In this document: one piece after another, positions 26,068 to 34,976 of the stretch
Layout: every line of letters begins with the position of its first letter
Numbering within the stretch: the stretch's first letter is position 1
Assembly: GCF_017313105.1 (NCBI RefSeq)
Contig: NZ_JAFLND010000003.1
Coordinates: forward strand, 62,001 to 126,000
DNA: 64,000 nt
Reading direction: 5' to 3'
Source of the DNA: [Muricauda] lutisoli (nom. illeg.)
GTDB taxonomy: Bacteria > Bacteroidota > Bacteroidia > Flavobacteriales > Flavobacteriaceae
Notes under the pieces: model-generated
What the model was told of the DNA's origin: nothing
Databases searched by the model: none
What the model saw: only the letters and a program-made list of their open reading frames with translations
Position numbers and translations under genes: made by a program

Positions 26068-27549
26068 TTAATCCATATATTCATTTAGTGCCTGCTCCCA
26101 TACTTGGTAGGCATTTTGGTATTCGTTGGTCGAGGAGTCGGGTTCGTATGTTTTTTGTACGGTATCGGATGCCGTAGCTTCTGCAATGCTCTTAAAGTCA
26201 CCAAAAGCAAATGCTGCAGCTCTGGCCGCTCCAATAGCTCCAGTTGTCTCTACAATGTCAATTTTGGCTTGAGTTAGCGTGGCTATCGTTTTTGAGAATA
26301 CCCTTGACCTAAAAAGGTTGTCATTTCCCGCTTTTATCGTAGAGATATTGACTCCGTCATTTTTTAAAACACCCATTCCGTATACAAACGAAAAGGCGAT
26401 ACCTTCCAAAGCTGCTCTATATGCATGTGCGGCTTTATGGATATTGAAATTAAGATGAAGGATTTGGGAGCCTTTTCCTCGATTTTCCAACATGCGTTCC
26501 GCCCCATTTCCAAACGGAAGAATACAAAGGCCATCAGAACCGATCGGGATGGACTCTGCCCGTTTGTTCATTTCATTGTAAGATAGGTTTGGGCTCATTT
26601 CATTTTTTATCCAACTATACTGAATCCCTGTTCCATTAATGCACAATAGTTTTCCAATCCGTGTTTTTTCCATGGAATGGTTGGTGTGTGCAAAACTGTT
26701 TATTCTTGTGTGCTCGGTTGTGATTTGTTGTTCAGAAATGGCATAGACAACCCCAGAGGTTCCACCTGTGGCAGCAACTTGTCCTGGTTCCATTACATTT
26801 AGGGCAAGGGCATTGTTGGGTTGGTCACCGGCTCTGTACATAATGGGTATTCCCTCCGGAAGTCCGGATTCGAGGGCTCCTTTTTTGCTTACGGCACCTT
26901 GTTCGGAAAATGAAGGTCGGATCTCTGGAACCAAAGAAGGATCGACCCCGGCATTTCCCAAAAGCCATGCTGCAAGTTGATTTTCTTTAAAGTCCCACAT
27001 AATACCTTCGGAAAGTCCTGAAGGCGTAGTGATGCATTCCCCGGATAATTTTAAAGCGATATAATCACCAGGAAGCATAAATTTGTGGGTTTTCTTGTAA
27101 ATGGAAGGTTCATTTTCTTGGACCCATTTAAGCTTGGATAAAGTGAAATTTCCGGGAGAATTGAGCAAATGATCAACGCATTTATCCTCACCGACCGATT
27201 GAAACAATTTTTCTCCAATATCCACAGCCCTGCTATCGCACCAGATTATTGAAGGCCGGAGCGGATTGTACTTTTTGTCGACAATTACCAAACCGTGCAT
27301 TTGATAGGAGATACCAATGCCTTTGATACTCGAATTTTTAATGTTGTTTTCTGAGAGTAATTTTTGGGTTGCGGCACATAGGTTTTGCCACCAAATTTCA
27401 GGGTCTTGCTCCGCCCAACCACTTTTCTTGGAAATGATGGACATTTCTTTTTCTGGGAACTGAACAATATCGACGGCACTACCATCATGTACGTTCACCA
27501 ATGCAGCTTTTATAGAGGAGCTACCAACATCAAAACCTATCCAATACAT
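26068..27549 (-). CDS. xylB: Xylulokinase
   Basis: 493 residues of the FGGY kinase family: N-terminal phosphate-binding GFDVGSSSIKAALV, MHGLV with the substrate loop, SIIWCDSRA, and the C-terminal GTSGVVYAIS and AGNDNLFRSRVF. Phosphorylates D-xylulose to xylulose-5-phosphate for the pentose phosphate pathway. First gene of the xylose operon. No xylose-specific regulator (LacI, AraC or ROK) is in the window. Confidence 0.95.
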   Translation of the reverse strand: MYWIGFDVGSSSIKAALVNVHDGSAVDIVQFPEKEMSIISKKSGWAEQDPEIWWQNLCAATQKLLSENNIKNSSIKGIGISYQMHGLVIVDKKYNPLRPSIIWCDSRAVDIGEKLFQSVGEDKCVDHLLNSPGNFTLSKLKWVQENEPSIYKKTHKFMLPGDYIALKLSGECITTPSGLSEGIMWDFKENQLAAWLLGNAGVDPSLVPEIRPSFSEQGAVSKKGALESGLPEGIPIMYRAGDQPNNALALNVMEPGQVAATGGTSGVVYAISEQQITTEHTRINSFAHTNHSMEKTRIGKLLCINGTGIQYSWIKNEMSPNLSYNEMNKRAESIPIGSDGLCILPFGNGAERMLENRGKGSQILHLNFNIHKAAHAYRAALEGIAFSFVYGMGVLKNDGVNISTIKAGNDNLFRSRVFSKTIATLTQAKIDIVETTGAIGAARAAAFAFGDFKSIAEATASDTVQKTYEPDSSTNEYQNAYQVWEQALNEYMD

Positions 27550-27861
27550 TTGACAAGATTAAAATCACAATGAAAATAGCCATTTAAAATCAAGTGTAAC
27601 GTCTTGCTCCGATAATTCCGCTGCTAATATGACCATAAAGGTTTCCACCAACAATATTAAAAATCTTGGGAATGCCTATTGCCATAGAAATTAAAGGTAG
27701 CCCCGTAAAATTATAAGTTTAAGTAGGTTTGATTCAGTTTATTAGTTAGCATGAATGCAAAAGACCCGTACATAGGTGCGGGTCTTTCTATTGGGGGCGA
27801 CTGAATAATAGCTGCGGTTTTTCCCAAAATAGTTACCTTAGGGGCAGTGTATTTTAACTAT
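27550..27861. other. Intergenic region between xylB and the Crp/Fnr gene
   Basis: 312 bp without a convincing gene. Contains a 31-codon minus-strand open frame (27590-27685) of doubtful value, the terminator at 27760-27788 and the promoters of the divergent xyl and crp units. No palindrome of the sulfur-regulon type is present. Confidence 0.5.
27760..27788. terminator. Terminator-like hairpin upstream of Crp/Fnr gene
   Basis: AAAGACCCG and CGGGTCTTT (9 bp) around a 10-nt loop, followed by CT-rich sequence. No gene ends near it; it may insulate the two divergent units. Confidence 0.7.
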
Positions 27862-28494
27862 ATGGAAGAAGAACTTTTAGGAATATTCAGCAACTATTTT
27901 GAACAACCCCTTATTGATGAGATACTTGAAGAGGGGAAATTAATGGAAGTCCCTGCGGGCGAAACCATAATGGACATTGGCCAATACATAAGAAGTATAC
28001 CATTAATGTTATCTGGAGCCATAAAAGTTCTTCGAGAAGATGAAGAGGGCGATGAATTGCTTTTGTATTATTTGGAACAAGGTGAAACCTGTTCGGTAAC
28101 TATGGCTTGTTGTATGGGACATACAAAAAGTGAAATCAGGGCGATTACAGAGACCGAAACAAAACTTGTGATGGTCCCTGTCAAGAAAATGGAGGAATGG
28201 ATGGCAAAGTACAAAGGGTGGCGAAATTATGTCTTTGATAGTTATCAAAATCGCTTAAACGAGCTGCTTCAGACTGTGGACAGTATTGCCTTTAAAAATT
28301 TAGATCAACGACTTATGGATTATCTCAAAAAGAAAGTTGAGGTAACCAAGGATAATCGCATTAAAAGTACACATCAAGAGATTGCCTATGACTTGCATAC
28401 CTCAAGGGTAGTAGTTTCCAGATTGCTCAAAAAACTGGAAAAAATGAAAAAGCTAGTACTCCACAGAAACTATATTCATGTTAAAGACCTATAA
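27862..28494 (+). CDS. Crp/Fnr-family regulator with Cys cluster, likely sulfur-regulon activator
   Basis: 210 residues from ATG 27862 (GTG 27847 is a weaker start). A cNMP-binding-like barrel (about 15-115) is followed by a long dimer helix and a winged HTH (STHQEIAYDLHTSRVVVSRL). The barrel carries an unusual GETCSVTMACCMG with Cys77, Cys83 and Cys84, in the loop where cAMP would bind in CRP. This suggests a thiol-based sensor of sulfide, persulfide or redox state rather than cAMP. Palindromes of Crp geometry precede most nearby sulfur genes; it is the only intact Crp/Fnr gene in the window. Confidence 0.88.
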   Translation: MEEELLGIFSNYFEQPLIDEILEEGKLMEVPAGETIMDIGQYIRSIPLMLSGAIKVLREDEEGDELLLYYLEQGETCSVTMACCMGHTKSEIRAITETETKLVMVPVKKMEEWMAKYKGWRNYVFDSYQNRLNELLQTVDSIAFKNLDQRLMDYLKKKVEVTKDNRIKSTHQEIAYDLHTSRVVVSRLLKKLEKMKKLVLHRNYIHVKDL

Positions 28495-28556
28495 AGAGGA
28501 CACTTTTACCATAACCCCTCCTTTTTAGGACTTCAATTTTTTCAAAAACCGATTAC

Positions 28557-30281
28557 ATGCTCAAAAGGATTTTTCCTTTTTTATCGTGGATACCCAACTA
28601 TAACCGTGCTACCTTGTACGGGGATTTTATAGCGGGGGTCACATTGGGTATTATGATCCTTCCACAGGGAATGGCCTACGCCATGATAGCCGGCATGCCA
28701 CCAATTTATGGTTTGTACGCTTCCTTGGTGCCACAATTCGTCTATGCCATTACGGGAACTTCCAGACAATTGGCGGTTGGCCCCGTTGCCATGGATTCCT
28801 TATTGGTTGCAGCTGGAGTCGGAGCCATGCATTTTGCCAGGACAGAAGATTATATTTCTGCAGTAATATTTTTGACAATGCTTATCGGAATGGTCCAATT
28901 GCTTTTCGGTATTATTAGAGTGGGCTCCTTTGTCAATTTTTTGTCCAAACCTGTCATCAATGGATTTACTTCTGCCGCTGCCATATTGATTGGTCTGGGG
29001 CAATTGAAGCACATTCTCGGTATACAATTGCCCCAATCGGGAAAAATACACATATTGTTTGGTAGCATTTTTAGAAATTTGGGACAGGTACACCTTTTGA
29101 CATTTGGCTTGGGTGTCCTTGTGATACTTCTCATTATCGGTTTGAGAAAAATAAGCAAAAAGTTGCCCATACCACTATTAATAGTAGCGCTCGGTATCTT
29201 GGCTGTGGGATTGTTTGGTCTTGAGGCCAAAGGAATTCAAGTTGTGGGTGAAATACCGAAAGGTTTGCCCAATTTTCAGTTGCCGTTGCCCCAATGGGAC
29301 AAGTTGGGCAAGTTTTTGCCCATTGCACTTACAGTAGCTTTGTTTGGTTTTATGGAATCCATTTCCATTGCCAAAACAGTGGAGGAAAAGCATTCGGAAT
29401 ACGAATTGGATGTGAACCAGGAACTCCGCGCGTTGGGAATGTCTAATTTTTTAGGTTCTTTTTTTCAGTCTTTTGTGGTTTCCGGCTCATTTTCCAGAAC
29501 GGCGGTAAATGATGAAGCCGGTGGAAAAACAGGTATGTCCCTTGTTTTTAGTACGCTGGTCATAGCTGCTATCCTATTGTTTCTTACCCCACTGTTCCAC
29601 GATCTTCCAACATTGGTTTTGGGCGGAATAATCATTGTTTCCGTTTTTGGTTTGATTGATATCAAGTATCCATTGTTTCTTTGGAAAAATAGAAAGGATG
29701 AATTCCTTTTGTTGATAGCAACCTTTGTGATGACACTTTCCATAGGGTTGATCGAGGGGATTCTTTTGGGCGTGTTGCTTTCCCTTTTATTGCTCGTTTA
29801 TAGAATCTCCAAACCCCATATTGCCATTTTGGGCAGGATAAAGGGAACAAACTATTTTAAGAACATTACCCGCTTTTCGGAAGATGTGGAGGTGTACGAG
29901 GATACATTGATTATTCGCTTTGATGCACAACTTTACTTTGGGAACAAGGACTATTTCAAAAAACAACTTTATCAAGAAATCCGAAAAAAGGGTACTGCGT
30001 TAAGGTTTGTGGTTCTCAATGCCGAGGCCATAAATTATATAGATAGTAGTGCCGCCGTATTATTGGAACGGATAATTATAGAACTTCGGAAAAAAAACAT
30101 TCAATTTCTTATTGCCGGGGCCATTGGGCCTACTAGGGACATACTTCAAAACAGTGGTATTACGGAGACACTGGGAGTCGAAAACCTCTTTGCACAAACT
30201 TTTGAGGCCGTTGATACTTGTCATAAAGCCTTGGAACGAAGTACGATACAAAAAAAAGTCTCACTTCAAACAAAGAAATAG
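28557..30281 (+). CDS. SulP-family anion transporter with STAS domain
   Basis: 574 residues: about 11-12 membrane spans (signature GVTLGIMILPQGMAYAMIAG, typical of SulP) and a C-terminal STAS domain (about 440-555) with SSAAVLLERI around the phosphorylation-type Ser. Carries sulfate or another oxyanion/bicarbonate. Lies 62 bp after the Crp/Fnr gene on the same strand and just before the sulfide-oxidation genes, so export or uptake of sulfate or sulfite is plausible. Confidence 0.92.
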   Translation: MLKRIFPFLSWIPNYNRATLYGDFIAGVTLGIMILPQGMAYAMIAGMPPIYGLYASLVPQFVYAITGTSRQLAVGPVAMDSLLVAAGVGAMHFARTEDYISAVIFLTMLIGMVQLLFGIIRVGSFVNFLSKPVINGFTSAAAILIGLGQLKHILGIQLPQSGKIHILFGSIFRNLGQVHLLTFGLGVLVILLIIGLRKISKKLPIPLLIVALGILAVGLFGLEAKGIQVVGEIPKGLPNFQLPLPQWDKLGKFLPIALTVALFGFMESISIAKTVEEKHSEYELDVNQELRALGMSNFLGSFFQSFVVSGSFSRTAVNDEAGGKTGMSLVFSTLVIAAILLFLTPLFHDLPTLVLGGIIIVSVFGLIDIKYPLFLWKNRKDEFLLLIATFVMTLSIGLIEGILLGVLLSLLLLVYRISKPHIAILGRIKGTNYFKNITRFSEDVEVYEDTLIIRFDAQLYFGNKDYFKKQLYQEIRKKGTALRFVVLNAEAINYIDSSAAVLLERIIIELRKKNIQFLIAGAIGPTRDILQNSGITETLGVENLFAQTFEAVDTCHKALERSTIQKKVSLQTKK

Positions 30282-30285
30282 AGTT

Positions 30286-30301
30286 TGTAACTTTAGTCAC
30301 A
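30286..30301. promoter_or_regulatory. Sulfur-regulon palindrome, site 1
   Basis: TGTAAC-TTTA-GTCACA. Its centre (30293.5) lies 36.5 bp before the last base of TATATTTG (30323-30330), the -7 box of the 30347 gene. That places it near -40, a class II activator position. Confidence 0.7.
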
Positions 30302-30346
30302 CAAGTTTTCAAACTACAATTATATATTTGGGAAAAACCATAGCAC

Positions 30347-31756
30347 ATGATAATTGAACAGATTTACACAGGATGTTTGGCGCAAGGGGCGTATTACATT
30401 GAAAGTGAAGGAGAAGCGGCCATCGTGGACCCGTTGAGAGAGGTAAAGCCTTACATCAAAAAAGCTGAGGATAATGGAGCAAAGATCAAATACATATTTG
30501 AAACACACTTTCACGCAGATTTCGTGAGTGGACACGTTACCTTATCCAAACAAACAGGAGCACCCATTATTTATGGACCAACTGCAAATCCGGCCTTCGA
30601 GGCCTTGGTTGCCGAAGATGGACAGGAATTCAAATTGGGAAAAGTTACCATTAAGGTATTGCACACCCCAGGGCATACCATGGAAAGTACCACCTACCTT
30701 TTGAAGGATGAAAACGGGAAGGACGTTGCCATTTTTAGTGGAGACACCCTATTCCTTGGGGATGTAGGTAGACCCGATTTGGCCCAAAAGGCAGCACACA
30801 TGACCCAAGAAGAATTGGCAGGGACCTTGTTCGATAGTCTTCGAACCAAAATTATGCCCTTGGCCGATGATGTAACGGTTTATCCGGCTCACGGAGCGGG
30901 ATCGGCATGTGGAAAAAACATGATGAAGGAGACCGTGGACACTTTGGGCAACCAAAAGAAAATGAACTATGCCCTTAGGGCCGATATGACCAAGGAAGAA
31001 TTCGTCCAAGAAGTTACTGAAGGCCTTTTGCCACCGCCTCAATACTTCCCATTGAACGTGAAATTGAACAAGGAGGGTTATGAGGATATCGATACTGTCT
31101 TGGAGAGAGGAACCCAAGCTTTGAGTCCCGATGCTTTTGAAGTTGCAGCAAATGAGACCGGTGCCGTTATTCTTGATGTCCGTCATCAAGACGATTTTGC
31201 AAAGGGACACGTGCCAAGATCTATCTTCATTGGGTTGGACGGAAGCTTTGCACCTTGGGTGGGAGCCCTTATTGCCGATGTTGAGCAGCCCATTTTGTTG
31301 GTTACTCCCAAAGGAAGGGAAGAAGAAACCGTCACCCGACTTTCTAGAGTTGGTTTTGACAAAACCTTGGGATACTTGGAAGGTGGTGTTGAAGCCTGGG
31401 AAAAAGCTGGCAAGGAAGTGGATACCGTTGCCAATGTGAACGCTGAGCAATTTAAGGAAAAAGTGGATGAAGGTGTTCCCGTATTCGATGTAAGAAAGGA
31501 GTCCGAATTTAAGGCAGAGCACGTTGTGGATGCACATTTGACACCATTGGACTATTTGAACGACCATATTGCCGAATTTCCAGAAGAGGAAACTTTCTAT
31601 ATCCATTGTAGAAGTGGTTACAGAAGTATGGTGGCCGCGTCTATCCTTAAAAGTAGGGGAATTCATAACCTAGTGGATGTTTCCGGAGGTTTTGAAGACA
31701 TTAAAAAGGTGGGAACTCCCGTAACCGATTATGTCTGCCCTTCAACCCTTAAATAA
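30347..31756 (+). CDS. Persulfide dioxygenase-rhodanese fusion
   Basis: 469 residues. Residues 1-250 are a metallo-beta-lactamase fold of the ETHE1 type: THFHADFVSGH (His54, His56, Asp58, His63), HTPGHT, FSGDTLFLGDVGRPD, YPAHG. Two rhodanese domains follow: the first (about 265-355) lacks the active Cys, the second (about 375-465) has Cys421 in CRSGYRS. Such fusions (CstB/BlrP type) oxidise glutathione or low-molecular-weight persulfides to sulfite and move sulfane sulfur to form thiosulfate. Site 1 lies upstream; a rhodanese lipoprotein follows 3 bp later. Confidence 0.93.
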   Translation: MIIEQIYTGCLAQGAYYIESEGEAAIVDPLREVKPYIKKAEDNGAKIKYIFETHFHADFVSGHVTLSKQTGAPIIYGPTANPAFEALVAEDGQEFKLGKVTIKVLHTPGHTMESTTYLLKDENGKDVAIFSGDTLFLGDVGRPDLAQKAAHMTQEELAGTLFDSLRTKIMPLADDVTVYPAHGAGSACGKNMMKETVDTLGNQKKMNYALRADMTKEEFVQEVTEGLLPPPQYFPLNVKLNKEGYEDIDTVLERGTQALSPDAFEVAANETGAVILDVRHQDDFAKGHVPRSIFIGLDGSFAPWVGALIADVEQPILLVTPKGREEETVTRLSRVGFDKTLGYLEGGVEAWEKAGKEVDTVANVNAEQFKEKVDEGVPVFDVRKESEFKAEHVVDAHLTPLDYLNDHIAEFPEEETFYIHCRSGYRSMVAASILKSRGIHNLVDVSGGFEDIKKVGTPVTDYVCPSTLK

Positions 31757-31759
31757 AAA

Positions 31760-32152
31760 ATGGGACTAATTAAAAGTGTTATAAGACTTACCCTATACCT
31801 TTTGTTTTTTATGAATGTTGTTTCTTGCCAATCACAGCAAGAAACAACCATTCATAAAATTGACAAGGAGACCGTTATGGCGGATGTTGTTGGCAAGGAG
31901 GTGCAGCTTGTGGATGTAAGGACCCCGGGAGAATACAATTCCGGACACATCGACGATGCCGTCAATTTTGATTTGAGCCGACAAACGACTTTTATGGAAC
32001 AGATCAATACCTTGGACAAAAACCTACCTGTTTATTTGTACTGTGCTGTTGGGTCACGTAGTGCCTATGCAGCAAAAATTCTGGAACGTGAAGGCTTCAC
32101 CAAAATTTTCGATTACTCTGGCGGATACATGGATTGGGTAAGGAACCAATAG
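31760..32152 (+). CDS. Rhodanese-domain lipoprotein
   Basis: 130 residues with a lipoprotein signal (FFMNVVSC, acylated Cys23) and one rhodanese domain with active Cys95 in CAVGSRS. The domain would face the periplasm and could take sulfane sulfur from there. Starts 3 bp after the dioxygenase stop, so the two share the site 1 promoter. Confidence 0.92.
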   Translation: MGLIKSVIRLTLYLLFFMNVVSCQSQQETTIHKIDKETVMADVVGKEVQLVDVRTPGEYNSGHIDDAVNFDLSRQTTFMEQINTLDKNLPVYLYCAVGSRSAYAAKILEREGFTKIFDYSGGYMDWVRNQ

Positions 32153-32174
32153 GTTTTCGCTTTATTTTTTCTTG

Positions 32175-32190
32175 TGTAACCATCGTTACT
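32175..32190. promoter_or_regulatory. Sulfur-regulon palindrome, site 2
   Basis: TGTAAC-CATC-GTTACT, centre 32182.5. A near-consensus TATTTTG (32212-32218) ends 35.5 bp downstream. Precedes the rhodanese-HMA-cytochrome unit starting at 32244. Confidence 0.65.
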
Positions 32191-32243
32191 GACCAGACTT
32201 TTTATCCTAGGTATTTTGCCCTATATAAATATCAAAACAACAT

Positions 32244-32588
32244 ATGTCATTATTAAGTTTTTTGTTCAAAGGGAAAACACTTCCCGATGAAGTTGAAATC
32301 TTAGATAGAGAGGATTATAAAAAGGCCATTTCCAAAGGAAAGGTTCAAATGGTAGATGTGAGGACTAAAGGCGAGTTTATGTCTGGCCATATCAAAGGGG
32401 CTAAGAACATTGACCTTTTTCAAGGGTCTGCGTTTGAGTCCGCTTTTTCAAAATTGAATAAAGACAAACCAGTATACTTATACTGCCAATCTGGGAACAG
32501 AAGCCAAAGGGCAGCCCGAAAACTCGTGAAAATGGGATTTACCAAAGTATACGACCTCCGTGGGGGATATAGGACATGGACGTATTAA
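32244..32588 (+). CDS. Cytoplasmic single-domain rhodanese
   Basis: 114 residues, no signal peptide, one rhodanese domain with active Cys81 in CQSGNRS. Likely sulfurtransferase handling persulfide from the sulfide-oxidation route. First gene of a unit with the HMA protein (16 bp gap) and the cytochrome. Confidence 0.92.
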   Translation: MSLLSFLFKGKTLPDEVEILDREDYKKAISKGKVQMVDVRTKGEFMSGHIKGAKNIDLFQGSAFESAFSKLNKDKPVYLYCQSGNRSQRAARKLVKMGFTKVYDLRGGYRTWTY

Positions 32589-32604
32589 TCGGTTATAGCA
32601 TAAG

Positions 32605-32874
32605 ATGAAAACCACGTTCCAAGTACAAAACCTCAAGTGTGGTGGTTGTGCCAAATCCATTTCCAAAAGGCTTTCGGAAATTAAAGAAATTAACGATGTG
32701 ATTGTGGAGAAGGATAGCTCATCGGTTAGCTTTGATCATCAAAGCGCCGATGACGCTTCCTTAGTTAAAGAGATCCTTAGGAATCTTGGTTACCCCACTA
32801 TCGATGATGACAACAGCATTGTCGAAAAAGCTAAATCCTTTGTAAGTTGTGCTAGTGGTAAAATGGCGCCATAA
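32605..32874 (+). CDS. HMA-domain metal-binding protein
   Basis: 89 residues. The ferredoxin-like HMA fold carries the metal motif KCGGCAKS (Cys12, Cys15). A C-terminal extension holds one more Cys (SFVSCASGK). CopZ-like copper chaperones have this form; copper handling would fit, because sulfide and copper react, but a thiol or persulfide carrier role cannot be excluded. Its stop overlaps the start of the cytochrome gene by one base. Confidence 0.85.
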   Translation: MKTTFQVQNLKCGGCAKSISKRLSEIKEINDVIVEKDSSSVSFDHQSADDASLVKEILRNLGYPTIDDDNSIVEKAKSFVSCASGKMAP

Positions 32875-33872
32875 TGAGAACAATTTCCATTTCCATATTG
32901 TTTGTCCTTCTCATGCTTTCATGCAAGCAGGGGCCCAAAACATCTGATGCAGATCCAGAGGAGGTAGTGCAATTGGCTACTTCTTCAGAAGAAGGCAAAA
33001 AGTTGATGGAAACCAAATGTTACGTTTGTCACAATCCATCTACCCCAGAGAATGGCCAACGTATTGGCCCACCTATGGTTGCTGTAAAAGCGCATTATCT
33101 GGATGTTTACAAGGATAAAGATGCATTTGTAAAAGGTATTTCGGAATTTGTAAAATCACCTTCGGAAGAGAATACCAAAATGCGAGGCGCCGTCCGCCGA
33201 TTTGGATTGATGCCTTCCCAACAATTTGATGAAGAGGAGATCCGAAAGATTGCCGAGTATATTTTCGATTATCAGATTGAAGAACCCGATTGGTTCAAAG
33301 AACATTGGATGGATCGCAGGGGTGACTCCTTATACAACAAGGGAAAAAAATCAATGGTCTCATCCAAAGAGGAAAGCCCTAAAGAATTGGGAATGAAATA
33401 TGCCCTGGAAACCCAAAAAGTACTGGGAAAAAACCTCATGGGAACCATTCAAAATAAAGGAGTTGAAGCAGCTGTTGTATTTTGTAATGAAAGAGCCTAT
33501 CCGCTGACAGATAGCATGTCCATAAAGTTCAATGCCCGAATAAAAAGAGTTTCCGACAAACCTAGAAATCCTAACAATAAAGCCAATGCTGGGGAATTGG
33601 CACACATATCAACTTTTAAAAAACAGGTTGCCTATGGGGAATCTGTTGAGCCCATTGTAAAGGAATCGAACGGTAAAGTCTATTTCTATTATCCTATTGT
33701 TACCAATACCATGTGTTTAAACTGCCATGGAACCCCAGAGAAAAATATTGCTCCTGAAGTATTGACCCATTTATCACAACTTTATCCAGATGATAGGGCT
33801 ACAGGGGACGGACCAGATGAGGTTCGAGGCATATGGAGCATTGTTTTTGATGCCTCTAACAGTGGGAACTAG
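32874..33872 (+). CDS. Dihaem c-type cytochrome lipoprotein with DUF3365-like domain
   Basis: 332 residues: lipoprotein signal (VLLMLSC), a cytochrome c domain with CYVCH (Cys49-His53), a linker, and a C-terminal Tll0287/DUF3365-like haem domain with CLNCH (Cys281-His285). Both haems would face the periplasm and could pass electrons from sulfur oxidation to the respiratory chain. Translationally coupled to the HMA gene (TAATG). Confidence 0.85.
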   Translation: MRTISISILFVLLMLSCKQGPKTSDADPEEVVQLATSSEEGKKLMETKCYVCHNPSTPENGQRIGPPMVAVKAHYLDVYKDKDAFVKGISEFVKSPSEENTKMRGAVRRFGLMPSQQFDEEEIRKIAEYIFDYQIEEPDWFKEHWMDRRGDSLYNKGKKSMVSSKEESPKELGMKYALETQKVLGKNLMGTIQNKGVEAAVVFCNERAYPLTDSMSIKFNARIKRVSDKPRNPNNKANAGELAHISTFKKQVAYGESVEPIVKESNGKVYFYYPIVTNTMCLNCHGTPEKNIAPEVLTHLSQLYPDDRATGDGPDEVRGIWSIVFDASNSGN

Positions 33873-33879
33873 GGATTTT

Positions 33880-34761
33880 TTAGTTTTTCGGCTTTTTAAA
33901 CCCATATACCAACTGTCCCCAAAACCCTTTGGGCAATTTCTCGTCGCCCGGAAATCCCAATTTAATCTTGCCACTGCTTTCGGGAATGTAATTCGTTTTG
34001 AAAATATAATCCCATATACTTAGGCTGATGCCAAAATTTACACCATATGAACCCTCGGGAATGGTGTAGGCATGATGGTACAAATGCATTACCGGATTGT
34101 TCAATATATATTTCAATGGCCCGTAGGTCAATTTAATATTGGAATGGTTAAAATGGCCTATGGCAATAGCTGTAAAATGGACAATATAGGCCTGCTCGGG
34201 TTCAAACCCACCAAGAACCATTACTCCTATTGTTTTTAAAGGCTTGTAAAGAATGTTTTCCATCCAATGGAACCTCAAATGGGCGGCAAACCCCATCTCT
34301 TTTACACTATGGTGCACTTTATGGAATTGCCAAAGCACTGGGTATTTGTGCAAAAGTACATGGGTGAACCACTGCACAAAATCCAGCACCACAAAAAATA
34401 CGAGCAATTGGACCCATTGTGGCCAATGTGCAATATCTACGATGGTCAAGGTTGTTGCAGTGATTCCGAAATCCTTAAAAATCACACCAAGTAATTTGTA
34501 AACCCCACTTATAACAATGGCAAAAATGAAAAAGTTGAAGAACATGTAAAATGCATCCAACCAAAAATCTTTCCTGAAAATAGATTGGTCTTTGCGCCAA
34601 GGAAACAGGATTTCCAATGCCCAGACCAAAAGCGAGATAATAATAAGGCCCCAAAAATAATTGGAGTACCAGGGAACTTCAAACAAAATCGATTTCCATG
34701 TCCAGCGCACCGTTCCTAAAAAACCATTGGCGAGGGCATCAAAATATTCGGTCATAATCAT
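33880..34761 (-). CDS. Sterol desaturase / fatty acid hydroxylase family membrane protein
   Basis: 293 residues, about 5 membrane spans, with the histidine clusters of di-iron membrane hydroxylases: HVLLH, FHKVHHS and HLYHH. Members hydroxylate or desaturate membrane lipids. Its upstream region is shared with the 34977 gene and contains palindrome site 3. On the minus strand TATATTTA (34813-34820) ends exactly 36.5 bp from the palindrome centre, so it may belong to the sulfur regulon. Convergent with the cytochrome gene. Confidence 0.9.
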   Translation of the reverse strand: MIMTEYFDALANGFLGTVRWTWKSILFEVPWYSNYFWGLIIISLLVWALEILFPWRKDQSIFRKDFWLDAFYMFFNFFIFAIVISGVYKLLGVIFKDFGITATTLTIVDIAHWPQWVQLLVFFVVLDFVQWFTHVLLHKYPVLWQFHKVHHSVKEMGFAAHLRFHWMENILYKPLKTIGVMVLGGFEPEQAYIVHFTAIAIGHFNHSNIKLTYGPLKYILNNPVMHLYHHAYTIPEGSYGVNFGISLSIWDYIFKTNYIPESSGKIKLGFPGDEKLPKGFWGQLVYGFKKPKN

Positions 34762-34841
34762 TCAATGTTTAGTCGTGCATTCCAATTAGAACTTATCAAT
34801 ATGCAACAAAATTAAATATACTTTAAAAATATAGAGAGCAG

Positions 34842-34857
34842 TGTAACCAAGGTTACC
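34842..34857. promoter_or_regulatory. Sulfur-regulon palindrome, site 3 (divergent)
   Basis: TGTAAC-CAAG-GTTACC, centre 34849.5. On the plus strand TACTTTTG (34879-34886) ends 36.5 bp downstream; on the minus strand TATATTTA (34813-34820) ends 36.5 bp away. One site could serve both divergent promoters. Confidence 0.75.
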
Positions 34858-34976
34858 ATGGTTTTCATTACCAAAACCTACTTTTGGTATAAGCTCCGTT
34901 GGAAACCGTAATGGATAAGGTGCTGATGATCAGTTTCTTTTTGGTAACTTGTGTTAAGAATCATAAACTATCAATT

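Noticed and set aside
27590-27685. A 31-codon minus-strand open frame (MAIGIPKIFNIVGGNLYGHI...) just upstream of xylB, as possible leader peptide
   Set aside because: No hairpin pair or codon bias typical of attenuation is visible and such short frames are common by chance.
27831-27846. AGTTACCTTAGGGGCA upstream of the Crp/Fnr gene as an autoregulatory site
   Set aside because: Only one half resembles the motif; the second half-site is missing.
28495-28556. Possible sulfur-regulon palindrome before the SulP gene
   Set aside because: TTTTACCATAACCC does not form the inverted repeat; the gene may be co-transcribed with the regulator.
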